From Paracoccus onchidii (GTDB taxonomy: Bacteria; Pseudomonadota; Alphaproteobacteria; Rhodobacterales; Rhodobacteraceae), in the NCBI RefSeq assembly GCF_028294535.1, contig NZ_JAQBIE010000004.1, forward strand, positions 62,001 to 126,000: DNA of 64,000 bases, given 5' to 3'. Of the stretch, positions 37,011-45,623 are shown piece by piece (the stretch's first letter is position 1; every line of letters starts with the position of its first letter). A program made the translations under genes and the position numbers. The notes under the pieces were generated by a model that made no database searches, was not told where the DNA came from, and saw only the letters and a program-made list of their open reading frames with translations.

Positions 37011-39257
37011 ATGGCCCAGATTCCCAGTAAGCAGCAGATCATGGAATGGGTCGCGGACCATCCGGATGCAAATTCCAAGCGCGACATCGCCAAGGCATTC
37101 GGGATCAAGGGGGCGCAACGGATCGAGCTGAAGCGGCTGTTGAAAGAGCTGGAATCCGAGGGTCTGCTGGAACGCCGGCGTCGACATTACCTCGACGCGG
37201 AAAGCCTGCCTCCGGTCAGTGTCGTCGAATTGCTTGCGCCGGATGGATCGGGCGATCTTTTCGTCAAGCCCCTTGAATGGCGCGGCGAAGGTCCGCTGCC
37301 CCGCATCCTGTATATGCCGCGCAACACCGACCCGGCTTTGGGGCGGGGGGAACGGTTTCTGGCACGGCTGGCTCCGGTTCAGGGCGAAGATCATCACTAT
37401 CAGGCGCGCCTGATCCGCCGCATTACCGCATCAGCGCATAAGATAACCGGTATCTTTCGCGCAGAAAGCGAAGGTGGACGTATTCTTCCGATCGACAAGG
37501 GGCAGGATCGCGAATGGAAGGTGCGGGCCGATGCGACCTCGGGTGCGCAGAACGGCGAATTGGTGCAGGCCGAACAGATCGGTCCCAAGGGTCGTCTCGG
37601 GATGCCGATTGCGCGGGTTACCGAACGGCTTGGTGATCCGTCGGCTCCGCGCGCGGTCAGCCTGATCGCCATCCACCAGCATGGGATACCCGATGAGTTT
37701 CCCGCGAAGGTGATCGAAGAGGCCGAATCCCGCAAGCCAGCCGCCATGAAAGGCCGCGAGGATCTGCGTGACCTGCCATTGGTCACGATCGACCCGTCGG
37801 ATGCCCGAGATCATGATGATGCGGTTGCCGCGACAATCGAAGACGATGGCGGTGCCTCGATCTGGGTGGCCATCGCTGATGTGGCCTTCTACGTGCGCCC
37901 CGACAGCGCACTTGACCGCGAGGCCTGGACCAGAGGCAATTCGAGCTATTTTCCCGATCGGGTCGTTCCGATGCTGCCCGAGGCCCTGTCGGCGGATCTG
38001 TGTTCGTTGCACGAGCGGGTGGATCGTCCGGTCATTGCCGTGCGGATGCGTCTGGATGCGGATGGTCAAAAGGTCAGCCACAGTTTTCATCGCGCGATGA
38101 TGAACAGCCAGGCCAGCCTGTCATATGAACAGGCGCAGGCGGGTGCGGACGGTGCGCCCGATGCCCAGACCGCGCCCCTGATGGACAGCGTGATTCGCCC
38201 GCTTTGGCATGCCTATGGTCTGTTGAAGGCGGCGCGGGACCGGCGGCAGCCACTGGATCTGGACCTGCCGGAACGGCGGATCGAACTGACCAATGACGGC
38301 CGGGTCAAATCGGTCAATTTCCGCGAACGTTTCGATGCCCATCGATTGATCGAGGAATTCATGGTTTTGGCGAATGTCGCCGCCGCCGAGGAGCTGGCCC
38401 GGCGTCAGCGTCCGTTATTGTTTCGCGTGCACGAAGAACCAAGCCTCGACAAGATCGATGCATTGCGCGAAGTCGCGCAGGCTTCGGGGTTCAATCTGGC
38501 GAAAGGGCAGGTGCTGCATACCAGCCATCTGAACCGATTGCTGGCGCAATCCGAAGGGACGGATTTCGACGAACTGATCAACATTTCGACGCTGCGCTCG
38601 ATGACGCAGGCCTATTACCACCCCGAGAATTTCGGGCATTTCGGCCTGGCATTGAAATCCTATGCGCATTTTACCTCGCCGATCCGACGCTATTCCGATC
38701 TGATTGTGCATCGGGCGCTGATTTCGGCACATGGCTGGGGCAAGGATGGGCTTTCGCCGGGCGATATCGACCGGATGTCGGAAACGGCGACCCATATCAG
38801 CGAAACCGAGCGGCGCAGCATGGCCGCCGAACGCGACACGACCGATCGCTATCTTGCTGCCTATCTGGCGGACAGGGTTGGCACCGAGATGACCGGCAGA
38901 ATCAGTGGAATCCAGCGCTTTGGTGCCTTTGTGAAGCTGGATGAAACCGGTGCAGACGGTTTGCTGCCGATCCGCGAAATCGGACGGGAATATTTCCACT
39001 TCGATGCGGATGCGCAGATGCTTGTGGGGGCGGATACGGGGCTGGAAATCGGGATCGGGCAACGCGTCACGGTGCGATTGGCCGAGGCGATACCGGTGAC
39101 GGGCGGACTGACGCTGGAATTGCTGGAGCTTGAAGGCAATAAAATGCCCAAGGGCGGGCGAAAAGGCAGGGGGGGTGCCACACCGCGTCGCCACTCAACC
39201 AAGGCGAGGCTTGCTGAAATCAAGCGCGCAACCAAGCGGCGGCGGAAACGTAAGTAA
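37011..39257 (+). CDS. rnr: Ribonuclease R
   Basis: A 748-residue 3'-5' exoribonuclease of the RNB family. In order: N-terminal winged-helix segment (MEWVADHPDANSKRDIAKAFGI), cold-shock domains, RNB catalytic domain with TIDPSDARDHDDAVAA (about residues 258-275, Mg-binding Asp residues), S1 domain (GRISGIQRFGAFVKLDETGADG) and a Lys/Arg-rich tail that helps unwind structured RNA. It degrades structured and rRNA fragments. It converges on the transporter gene through a small terminator. Confidence 0.95.
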   Translation: MAQIPSKQQIMEWVADHPDANSKRDIAKAFGIKGAQRIELKRLLKELESEGLLERRRRHYLDAESLPPVSVVELLAPDGSGDLFVKPLEWRGEGPLPRILYMPRNTDPALGRGERFLARLAPVQGEDHHYQARLIRRITASAHKITGIFRAESEGGRILPIDKGQDREWKVRADATSGAQNGELVQAEQIGPKGRLGMPIARVTERLGDPSAPRAVSLIAIHQHGIPDEFPAKVIEEAESRKPAAMKGREDLRDLPLVTIDPSDARDHDDAVAATIEDDGGASIWVAIADVAFYVRPDSALDREAWTRGNSSYFPDRVVPMLPEALSADLCSLHERVDRPVIAVRMRLDADGQKVSHSFHRAMMNSQASLSYEQAQAGADGAPDAQTAPLMDSVIRPLWHAYGLLKAARDRRQPLDLDLPERRIELTNDGRVKSVNFRERFDAHRLIEEFMVLANVAAAEELARRQRPLLFRVHEEPSLDKIDALREVAQASGFNLAKGQVLHTSHLNRLLAQSEGTDFDELINISTLRSMTQAYYHPENFGHFGLALKSYAHFTSPIRRYSDLIVHRALISAHGWGKDGLSPGDIDRMSETATHISETERRSMAAERDTTDRYLAAYLADRVGTEMTGRISGIQRFGAFVKLDETGADGLLPIREIGREYFHFDADAQMLVGADTGLEIGIGQRVTVRLAEAIPVTGGLTLELLELEGNKMPKGGRKGRGGATPRRHSTKARLAEIKRATKRRRKRK

Positions 39258-39260
39258 GGG

Positions 39261-39290
39261 GGGCGGTCGCAGGAACCGCCCACTGATTTT
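39261..39290 (+). terminator. Terminator after rnr
   Basis: GGGCGGT (39261-39267) pairs with ACCGCCC (39275-39281), then ACTGATTTTCG. It lies 3 bp after the rnr stop and 10 bp before the end of the convergent AtoE gene. Confidence 0.6.
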
Positions 39291-39299
39291 CGCGCGCCT

Positions 39300-40613
39300 T
39301 TACAGCAGGTAAAGAAGCCCGCCGATCAGGATGCCGGTGATCAACAGCAAAACGACACAGAACCCCATGATGTCGCGCGGCTTGAGGCCCGCGATTCCAA
39401 GCATCGGCAAGGCCCAGAACGGTTGCAGCAGGTTCGTCCAGGCATCGCCCCAGGCGACACCCATTACCACGCGCGGAACATCGGCACCCAGCGCCTCTGC
39501 CGCCGGCAGCATGACCGGCGCCTGAACCGCCCATTGTCCGCCACCCGAAGGGACGAAGATATTGACGATTCCGGCGCTGATAAAGCTCCAGAACGGCAAT
39601 GTGTCTGCGGTCGAGATCGACACGAACCATTCCGACATGCTGGCGGCCAGCCCGCTGCCGGTCATGATCGCCATGATTCCCGCATAGAACGGGAACTGGA
39701 TCACGATTCCTGCGCCACCGCGCACACCCTGATCCAATGCAGACAGCAGGCTGCGGGCCGTTCCGTGACACAAGATCCCGAGGAACAGGAACAGGAAGTT
39801 CACGACATTCAGATTGATTCCGCCGCCGGCCGCGAAATAGGTGGCCAGCCAGACCAGGCCGGGCACGCCGATCAACCACATCAGGACAGGGTTGTTCTCA
39901 AGGCGCTCGGCCGGCGTGGCATGTTCGGGCAGGGCTGCGGGCGCGGTTTCCTCGCCGAGCAGTGCCGGGTTCACCAGAACCTGTTCGGATTCGGTCGGCA
40001 ACATCATGCGATTGGCAACCGGGATCACGATCAGCACGAGCGCGACGATAATCAAGTTCCAGTACGAGAAGATGGTTTCAGAGGTGGGAATGATCCCGAT
40101 CTGATCTGCTGTGAAATGACCCTCGGTCGCGATGGTCAGGGGAATCGACCCCGACAGACCGCCATGCCAGATGACAAATCCCGAATAGGCCGCCGCAACC
40201 AGCAACCGATAGTCGACACGCACCTTGCGCGCCAGTTCCTTGGCAAAGATCGCGCCGACGACCAGCCCAAAGCCCCAGTTCAGCCAGCTTGCCGCAAGCG
40301 AGACGACACTGACCAATATGATGGCCGATCCGCGGGTGGTCGCGAAACCTGCCACCCATTGCAGGATGCGCCGCACCGGTGGCGAACTGGCAAGGATGAA
40401 GCCGGTCACCAGAACCAGCAGCATCTGCATCGAGAATTGCAGCAGTGTCCAGAAACCGTCACCCCACATGCCGATCAATGCGGCGGGCGTGACATCCTGG
40501 GTCAGGCTTGCCGCGACGGCGGCAACAAGCGTCAGGATGACAACAAATATGAATGCATCCGGCAGCCACCGTTCCATCAGGCGCGTGGCAGGCCGGGACA
40601 AGGCTCTGAGCAT
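39300..40613 (-). CDS. Short-chain fatty acid transporter (AtoE/TIGR00366 family)
   Basis: A 437-residue inner-membrane protein with about eleven to twelve helices. ERWLPDAFIFVVILTLVAA, SWLNWGFGLVVGAIFAKELAR, VIWHGGLSGSIPLTIA and PSGGGQWAVQAPVMLPAA are characteristic of the AtoE short-chain fatty acid transporter family. In E. coli AtoE takes up acetoacetate or butyrate. The ATG at 40613 has GGAGGG at good spacing; the longer frame from 40637 is not needed. Import of butyrate or similar acids would suit the PHB and ethylmalonyl-CoA genes elsewhere in the window. Confidence 0.85.
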   Translation of the reverse strand: MLRALSRPATRLMERWLPDAFIFVVILTLVAAVAASLTQDVTPAALIGMWGDGFWTLLQFSMQMLLVLVTGFILASSPPVRRILQWVAGFATTRGSAIILVSVVSLAASWLNWGFGLVVGAIFAKELARKVRVDYRLLVAAAYSGFVIWHGGLSGSIPLTIATEGHFTADQIGIIPTSETIFSYWNLIIVALVLIVIPVANRMMLPTESEQVLVNPALLGEETAPAALPEHATPAERLENNPVLMWLIGVPGLVWLATYFAAGGGINLNVVNFLFLFLGILCHGTARSLLSALDQGVRGGAGIVIQFPFYAGIMAIMTGSGLAASMSEWFVSISTADTLPFWSFISAGIVNIFVPSGGGQWAVQAPVMLPAAEALGADVPRVVMGVAWGDAWTNLLQPFWALPMLGIAGLKPRDIMGFCVVLLLITGILIGGLLYLL

Positions 40614-40690
40614 GGCGATCCCTCCCTCATGTTTCATTCCGGGGCGGTGTTATCGGCCCCCGATATTCCACTGCTGCCGTAGAGTTAGGG

Positions 40691-40737
40691 GCAAGGCAAG
40701 CCGATCTTGCATCTTGCGCAAGATCGGCTTGCCTTGC
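40691..40737 (-). terminator. Perfect 20-bp hairpin after the type I secretion genes
   Basis: The arms 40691-40710 and 40718-40737 are perfectly complementary with a 7-base loop (ATCTTGC). It lies 55 bp beyond the HlyD stop and 78 bp before the AtoE start, both on the minus strand. No T-tract follows on the minus strand (CCCCTAACT), so it may act as an attenuator, a rho-assisted terminator or an RNA-stabilising stem. Confidence 0.6.
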
Positions 40738-40740
40738 GGT

Positions 40741-40775
40741 CGTGTCGTGTCGTGTCGTGTCGTGTCGTGTCGTGT
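40741..40775. repeat. (CGTGT)7 pentanucleotide tandem repeat
   Basis: Seven perfect CGTGT units lie directly beside the 20-bp hairpin, between the HlyD stop and the AtoE start. A pentamer tract in a gap is a classic hypervariable site; here length changes would alter the spacing between hairpin and HlyD stop but no reading frame. Confidence 0.95.
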
Positions 40776-40791
40776 CGGATCGCGGTCGTGT

Positions 40792-42291
40792 CTAGGTTTC
40801 GCGGAAGGCGCGGTTGAAATAGTCGGCCAGAGGTTTCAGCAAATAGGCCAAGGGGCTGCGTTCGCCCGTTTGGATATAGACCTCGACCGGCATGCCCGGG
40901 ATCAAAACTAGATCGCCCAGTTTGTCCCGCTCTTCCGGGGGAATCGTGACTTCGGCGCGGTAGTAGGGGGTGCCGGTGGCTTCGTCCGTCAGCGCATCGG
41001 CGGAAACGCGGGCAAGCGCACCATCGATTTCCGGCGTTGTCCGCGATGAAAATGACGAAAAGCGCAGCACCACCGGTTGGCCGATATTCACCTCATCGAC
41101 ATTGATCGTCGCAAGCCGCGCTCCGATCACCAGCGGCCGGTCCTGCGGAACAAGATACAGCAAGGGATCCGCCGCGCGAATGACCGATCGGGGTGTGGTC
41201 ACCTGCAGGTCATAGACGATGCCGGATACCGGCGCGCGGATGTCCAGGCGGTTCGTCTGTTCGATCAGGCTGCGGCGGCGTTCGGCCAGCTCAAGTTCGC
41301 GATAACCAAGGTCTCGCAGCTCTGTTTCAGCCTGTTCGCGGCGTTCAGAGCCAAGGCGCAGCCTTTGAATATCCAGCTCGGTCTGCCGGGTTTCTGCCGA
41401 GGCGCGGCTGGCCTGCAATTCGCCCAGCTGGCCATCCAGCCTGACCGCCTCGCGCTGCAGGGCCAGCACCCGTGACGCCTGCGCAAGCCCGCGATCCAGC
41501 AGAATTTCCTGATCTTCCAGTTCTTCGCCGATCAATTCACGCTGGCGATCCAGTGCGACAATCTGTGCGTCGATTCCATCGACCTGAGATTTGACCTGTT
41601 CGGATTGTTTTTGCAGCTGTTCCAATGATTGGCGCAGGGTGTCACGACGTGTCTGAAACAGGCTTTGCTGTCCGTCGACCAACGCCTGAAGGTCGGCGTT
41701 ATCCAGCGCCTTGTCCTGCAATTCCTCGGGAAAACTGATCGATTCGGAATCTGCGCGTTCCGCCTCGAGGCGGCCGCGCCGTGCCAGAATTTCGAAATAC
41801 TGGCCTTCGACAATTGCCAGTTCGGTTGACAGCAACGTGCCATCAAGGCGGATCAGCAGATCGCCGGCCGCGACGGTTGCCCCCTCGGTCACGGCGATAC
41901 TGTCGACGACACCACCATCCGGGTGCTGAACCACTTGACGGCGCTGTTCCACTTCGACCTGGCCGGGGGCCACGACAGCGCCCGAGATGCGGCTTTGCGA
42001 GGCCCATAAACCAAAGCCCCCGAACAGGATCAGCATCGCGGCAAAGCCCAGCATCACCGGGCCGCGAACGGGCCATCGGCTGTCATCCGGCGGGGTGACC
42101 GGTTCAGGCGGCGGAGGCGGGGAAGGCGGGGCGACGCGTGTCGCGGCCCGCGGCGGGCGACGATGCAAGACGGATTGCGCCTTCTTGTCCTGCGTGCCCG
42201 GTTCCTTGGGCGTTTCGCCCGAGGCCGCGCCTGCGGCGTTTGGGTCTTGGGACGAATGGGGTTTGTCGTCCCTGGTCGGATCCTCGGTCAT
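40792..42291 (-). CDS. HlyD-family type I secretion adaptor
   Basis: A 499-residue periplasmic adaptor (membrane fusion protein). The N-terminus is a Pro-rich cytoplasmic tail of about 80 residues (RRPPRAATRVAPPSPPPPP), then one membrane helix, the lipoyl-like barrel, a long coiled coil rich in Glu, Gln and Arg (residues about 175-360), and a C-terminal beta-barrel (PVSGIVYDLQVTTPRSV, then RVSADALTDEATGTPYYRAEV). This matches the PrtE/HlyD class that links an ABC exporter to TolC. The ATG at 42291 overlaps the stop of the ABC gene (ATGA). No TolC or RTX cargo gene lies beside it. Confidence 0.9.
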   Translation of the reverse strand: MTEDPTRDDKPHSSQDPNAAGAASGETPKEPGTQDKKAQSVLHRRPPRAATRVAPPSPPPPPEPVTPPDDSRWPVRGPVMLGFAAMLILFGGFGLWASQSRISGAVVAPGQVEVEQRRQVVQHPDGGVVDSIAVTEGATVAAGDLLIRLDGTLLSTELAIVEGQYFEILARRGRLEAERADSESISFPEELQDKALDNADLQALVDGQQSLFQTRRDTLRQSLEQLQKQSEQVKSQVDGIDAQIVALDRQRELIGEELEDQEILLDRGLAQASRVLALQREAVRLDGQLGELQASRASAETRQTELDIQRLRLGSERREQAETELRDLGYRELELAERRRSLIEQTNRLDIRAPVSGIVYDLQVTTPRSVIRAADPLLYLVPQDRPLVIGARLATINVDEVNIGQPVVLRFSSFSSRTTPEIDGALARVSADALTDEATGTPYYRAEVTIPPEERDKLGDLVLIPGMPVEVYIQTGERSPLAYLLKPLADYFNRAFRET

Positions 42292-44039
42292 GTTACGCCT
42301 CCGCTGCGGCCTGCTTCTTGCGCCTTTTTGATCTGCGCGGAATTCTGAACCATTTCCTGCAGGACCTGATCGCGCGGGCCGAATGCGCGACGGACCCCCT
42401 GTTCCATGACCAGAAGCAATTCGCATTCATTGATGGCCGCGGGGCGGTGCGCCATGATGATGACCGCGCCGCCCTGTGCCTTGACGCGGCGGATCGCGGC
42501 ATTCAGCGCCTCGGAACCTTGATTGTCCAGATTCGAGTTGGGCTCATCCAGAACCAGCAAAAGAGGGTCGGGATACAGGGCACGGGCAAGGCCAATGCGC
42601 TGGATCTGGCCGCCGGACAGGCGTCCCGCGGTCTGGCTGATCCGGGTGTCGTATCCTTGCGGCAGATCCAGGATCATCTGATGGGCGGCGGCGGCCTTGG
42701 CGGCGCGGACCACGCGTTGCGGATCGGGGTTGGGGGACAGGCGCGCGATATTGTCGGCGATGGTGCCGTCAAAAAGCGTCACCTGTTGTGGCAGGTAGCC
42801 GATCAGGGATCCAAGCACATCCGGATCGAATTGATCCAGCGTCGCGCCACCCAGCCGGATCGAGCCTGCCCCGACAGGCCAGGCACCGATCAAGGCGCGC
42901 GCGAGGGTGGATTTCCCGGCCCCTGACGGTCCGATCACACCCAGCGCCTGACCCGGCGCGACCGAAAAACTGACGCCGCGCAATGTGGCGATACCCTGTC
43001 CTGGCGGGGCAACCGACAATTGCCGGACATCCAGCCGGGCTTCGGGGCGGGGCAAGGGCGTCTTGGGGATCGTGGGCGGTTGCTTGCTTAGCAGGCGGGA
43101 CAGCCGGTCCCATCCATCCTGCGCCGCCTGTGCAACGGCCCAGCCGCCAACCAGTTGCTCGACCGGGGCCAATGCGCGCCCCATCATGATCGAACTGGCA
43201 ATCATGGCGCCGGGCGTCACCTCTTGGCGCAAAACCAGCAATGCGCCTGTCGCCAGCATCGCGCTTTGAAGAAACAGGCGGAAGCTGCGCGAAAAGACGG
43301 TGAAGCCGGCTGCGGTGTCGGCCCCGCGCACGGCGTTGTCCTGCGCTTCGCTGCGGGCGGAGCGCCAGCGCGCAAAGGTTGCACTGCGCATGCCCAGGGC
43401 GCCGATGACTTCGCCTTCGTCCCGATACAGATCGGCCATGCGTTGGGCCTGTGTGGCCGCGACGGTCGATTGTTGCAGGGGGCGCCGCGTCATCATGCGA
43501 TTGGCGATGGTCGAGACCACAAGGATCACGCCCCCGATTGTGGCAACCACACCCAGCAAGGGGTGGAACATGAAAACGGCAGCCAGAAACAGGGGCGCCC
43601 AGGGCAGATCGAACATGGCCAGCAAAACGGGCGAGCCGATAAAGCGCTGCACCGCATCCAGATCGCGCATCCCGCTTGCCGCGGCGGCGGATTCATCCCC
43701 GCTAATCGCGCCTTCGCGCAGGGCGGCGGTGAAGACCCGTCCTTCCATCCGGTCCTGAAATCTTGCGGCAATACGTTGGGTGACGCGATTGCGCGCCAGA
43801 TCGACCAGCCCCATCATCAGGAACAGGAACGCGACCAGAACGAAAAGCGCGGTCAGGGTTTCGACAGAACGTGAACCCAGCACCCGGTCATAGACCTGCA
43901 ACATGAACAGCGGTCCGGTCAGCATCAGCAGATTGACCACCGCCGAAAACAGACCCACGGCAATGAACAGCTTTAGCCCCGCCGCGCGGGCCCGGCGCAG
44001 TTCCTTGTCACCGTCATTCGCAGAGGGCGCCTTGTTCAT
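42288..44039 (-). CDS. Type I secretion system permease/ATPase
   Basis: A 583-residue half-transporter of the PrtD class with no C39 peptidase domain. Six membrane helices (residues about 25-310) precede the ATPase: Walker A GPSGAGKST, signature LSGGQ (GRLSGGQIQRIGLARAL), Walker B LLLVLDEPNSNLD and the H-loop MAHRP. Such proteins export unfolded RTX-type substrates with a C-terminal signal across both membranes together with HlyD and TolC. The ATG at 44039 has only a weak ribosome site. Gene order with HlyD is ATPase first, coupled by ATGA. The substrate is unknown; no repeat-containing exoprotein is adjacent. Confidence 0.9.
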   Translation of the reverse strand: MNKAPSANDGDKELRRARAAGLKLFIAVGLFSAVVNLLMLTGPLFMLQVYDRVLGSRSVETLTALFVLVAFLFLMMGLVDLARNRVTQRIAARFQDRMEGRVFTAALREGAISGDESAAAASGMRDLDAVQRFIGSPVLLAMFDLPWAPLFLAAVFMFHPLLGVVATIGGVILVVSTIANRMMTRRPLQQSTVAATQAQRMADLYRDEGEVIGALGMRSATFARWRSARSEAQDNAVRGADTAAGFTVFSRSFRLFLQSAMLATGALLVLRQEVTPGAMIASSIMMGRALAPVEQLVGGWAVAQAAQDGWDRLSRLLSKQPPTIPKTPLPRPEARLDVRQLSVAPPGQGIATLRGVSFSVAPGQALGVIGPSGAGKSTLARALIGAWPVGAGSIRLGGATLDQFDPDVLGSLIGYLPQQVTLFDGTIADNIARLSPNPDPQRVVRAAKAAAAHQMILDLPQGYDTRISQTAGRLSGGQIQRIGLARALYPDPLLLVLDEPNSNLDNQGSEALNAAIRRVKAQGGAVIIMAHRPAAINECELLLVMEQGVRRAFGPRDQVLQEMVQNSAQIKKAQEAGRSGGVT

Positions 44040-44193
44040 CTTACTGCCGCTTTCATTCGTTATCCGAGTTCGTGCCTGACATTGCCCATGGGCTTGCCGC
44101 AACATTAATGGACCATTATTCCCATGTTCGGTGGCGACTGTCAGCACTTGGAACGCACATCGTCGAGTTACGCCGAAAAGGTTAGGAATTTCT

Positions 44194-45000
44194 TTGCGCC
44201 ATTTCTCTCGGTCCACGATAGTTCTGCTTTTGTCATGCAGCTTATGGGTGTCCGGTTGCGCCACGCAGCCGGAAATGCAGGACGGTATTCTGGTCAATGA
44301 CCCATATGAGCCGGAAAACCGGCGCATGCATGAATTCAACAAATCTCTGGATGCCAAGCTGAGCGGCGTCACCCCGGACGCGGCGTCCCATGATCAGCCA
44401 ACGCGCGATACGGCCCGGATGCAGCCCATGGATCTGGTGATCAACATGGGGTCCAATCTGTCATTGCCGGGCAAGGTGGTGAACAACCTTCTGCAAGGAC
44501 GCCCCGGTCCCGCAGCCGGGAACTTGTCGCGCTTTGTCGTGAACTCGACAGTCGGAATTGCCGGCATGTTCGATCCTGCCGGGCGCGGGATGGGCCTGAA
44601 TGAGACCGATACCGATTTTGGTGAAACGCTGGCGGTCTGGGGCGTCCCCGAAGGTGCCTATCTGGAACTGCCGGTTCTGGGGCCGTCGACCCAGCGCGAC
44701 AGTGCAGGCAAGGTGATCGATCTGGTGCTGGACCCGCTGGTCTATGTGCTGACCCCATCCCAGATCGCGGTTGAATACGGGCTGAGGATCGGCGCGAAGG
44801 CCGGCGATCGGGCGCGTTTCAGCGATTCGGTAGACAGCGTATTGCGCGACAGTGCGGATAGCTATGCGCAGGCGCGGCTGATATACCTGATGCATCGCCG
44901 CCATGATGTCGGAGAAAAGGGAGCCGATTTTGACCCGTATGACGACCCCTATGCCGAAGCCGGAGCGGATGCCGGTTTCATCGACCCCTATGGAAATTGA
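44194..45000 (+). CDS. mlaA: MlaA-type (VacJ) lipoprotein
   Basis: A 268-residue outer-membrane lipoprotein that removes phospholipid from the outer leaflet and hands it to MlaC. From a TTG at 44194 it begins MRHFSRST, then a hydrophobic core and lipobox WVSGC (Cys22), followed by NDPYEPENRRMHEFNKSLD, the family signature. AGGA lies 6 bp before the TTG; an ATG at 44131 would add 21 residues and spoil the signal peptide, so TTG is preferred. The coding end overlaps mlaC. MlaB, D, E and F are not in the window. Confidence 0.88.
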   Translation: MRHFSRSTIVLLLSCSLWVSGCATQPEMQDGILVNDPYEPENRRMHEFNKSLDAKLSGVTPDAASHDQPTRDTARMQPMDLVINMGSNLSLPGKVVNNLLQGRPGPAAGNLSRFVVNSTVGIAGMFDPAGRGMGLNETDTDFGETLAVWGVPEGAYLELPVLGPSTQRDSAGKVIDLVLDPLVYVLTPSQIAVEYGLRIGAKAGDRARFSDSVDSVLRDSADSYAQARLIYLMHRRHDVGEKGADFDPYDDPYAEAGADAGFIDPYGN

Positions 45001-45586
45001 TCGCCGTCGATTGTTGGCGCTTGGAGGGGCGGCCGCGTTTGCGCTGACGGCTGGTCCGGTCAGTGCAATGACGGCATCCTCTGCGCAGGGCCTGATCCAG
45101 AGCGCGGTGGACGATGTGTTCAAGGTGATCAATTCCGGTCAGTCGCCGGCGCGTATGTATCAGCAATTCGAGGCGGTTTTCGCACGTTATGCCGATGTGA
45201 ACATCATTGCGCGCAGTGTGCTCGGCCCCCCCGCCCGCCAGATCGGAGACGCGGAATTCGCGGCCTATAGATCTGCGTTTCAGGGCTATATCGGACGAAA
45301 ATACGGCAAGCGTTTTCGCGAATTCATCGGATCGCAGATCGAAGTCGAGGGCGCCCATCCCTTGAAAAGCTACTATGCGGTCGATGCGGTCGCCTATCTG
45401 AACGGCCGTGCGCCGATGGATATTGAATGGCATGTCTCGGACAAGTCCGGGCAGGTGCGCTTTTTCAATCTGATCATCGAGGGTGTGAACATGCTGGCCA
45501 GCGAGCGCGCGGAAATGGCCGCGATGCTGTCACGCCGCAAGGGCGATGTCGCAGCCCTGACCGAAGATCTGAAAAGGGCCGGCTAG
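44990..45586 (+). CDS. mlaC: MlaC/Ttg2D family phospholipid-binding protein
   Basis: A 198-residue periplasmic shuttle of phospholipid between MlaA and the MlaFEDB complex. It opens with a twin-Arg-like signal (DRRRLLALGGAAAFAL) and ends cleavage near VSA, followed by the DUF/MlaC fold (MYQQFEAVFARYADVN, YIGRKYGKRF, VEWHVSDKSG-type blocks). ATG 44990 overlaps mlaA by 11 bp; upstream starts at 44939 and 44903 would add a long Pro-rich tail. The order mlaA-mlaC is compact and implies co-transcription. A terminator overlaps the stop. Confidence 0.85.
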   Translation: MEIDRRRLLALGGAAAFALTAGPVSAMTASSAQGLIQSAVDDVFKVINSGQSPARMYQQFEAVFARYADVNIIARSVLGPPARQIGDAEFAAYRSAFQGYIGRKYGKRFREFIGSQIEVEGAHPLKSYYAVDAVAYLNGRAPMDIEWHVSDKSGQVRFFNLIIEGVNMLASERAEMAAMLSRRKGDVAALTEDLKRAG

Positions 45587-45600
45587 GCCGGCCCATCTTT
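45576..45600 (+). terminator. Terminator overlapping the mlaC stop
   Basis: GGGCCGGC (45576-45583) pairs with GCCGGCCC (45587-45594), the loop being the TAG stop codon itself; ATCTTTCG follows. The 8-bp GC stem with a short T-run suits rho-independent termination. Confidence 0.55.
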
Positions 45601-45623
45601 CGCAACGCCTTTCAAGGGCGGCT

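Noticed and set aside
39423..40682. 419-codon open frame antisense to the AtoE transporter
   Set aside because: It is the reverse of a clear twelve-helix transporter; it contains no domain and no start signal.
40741..40775. CRISPR-like array at the (CGTGT)7 tract
   Set aside because: It is a simple pentamer repeat with no spacers; no cas gene is in the window.
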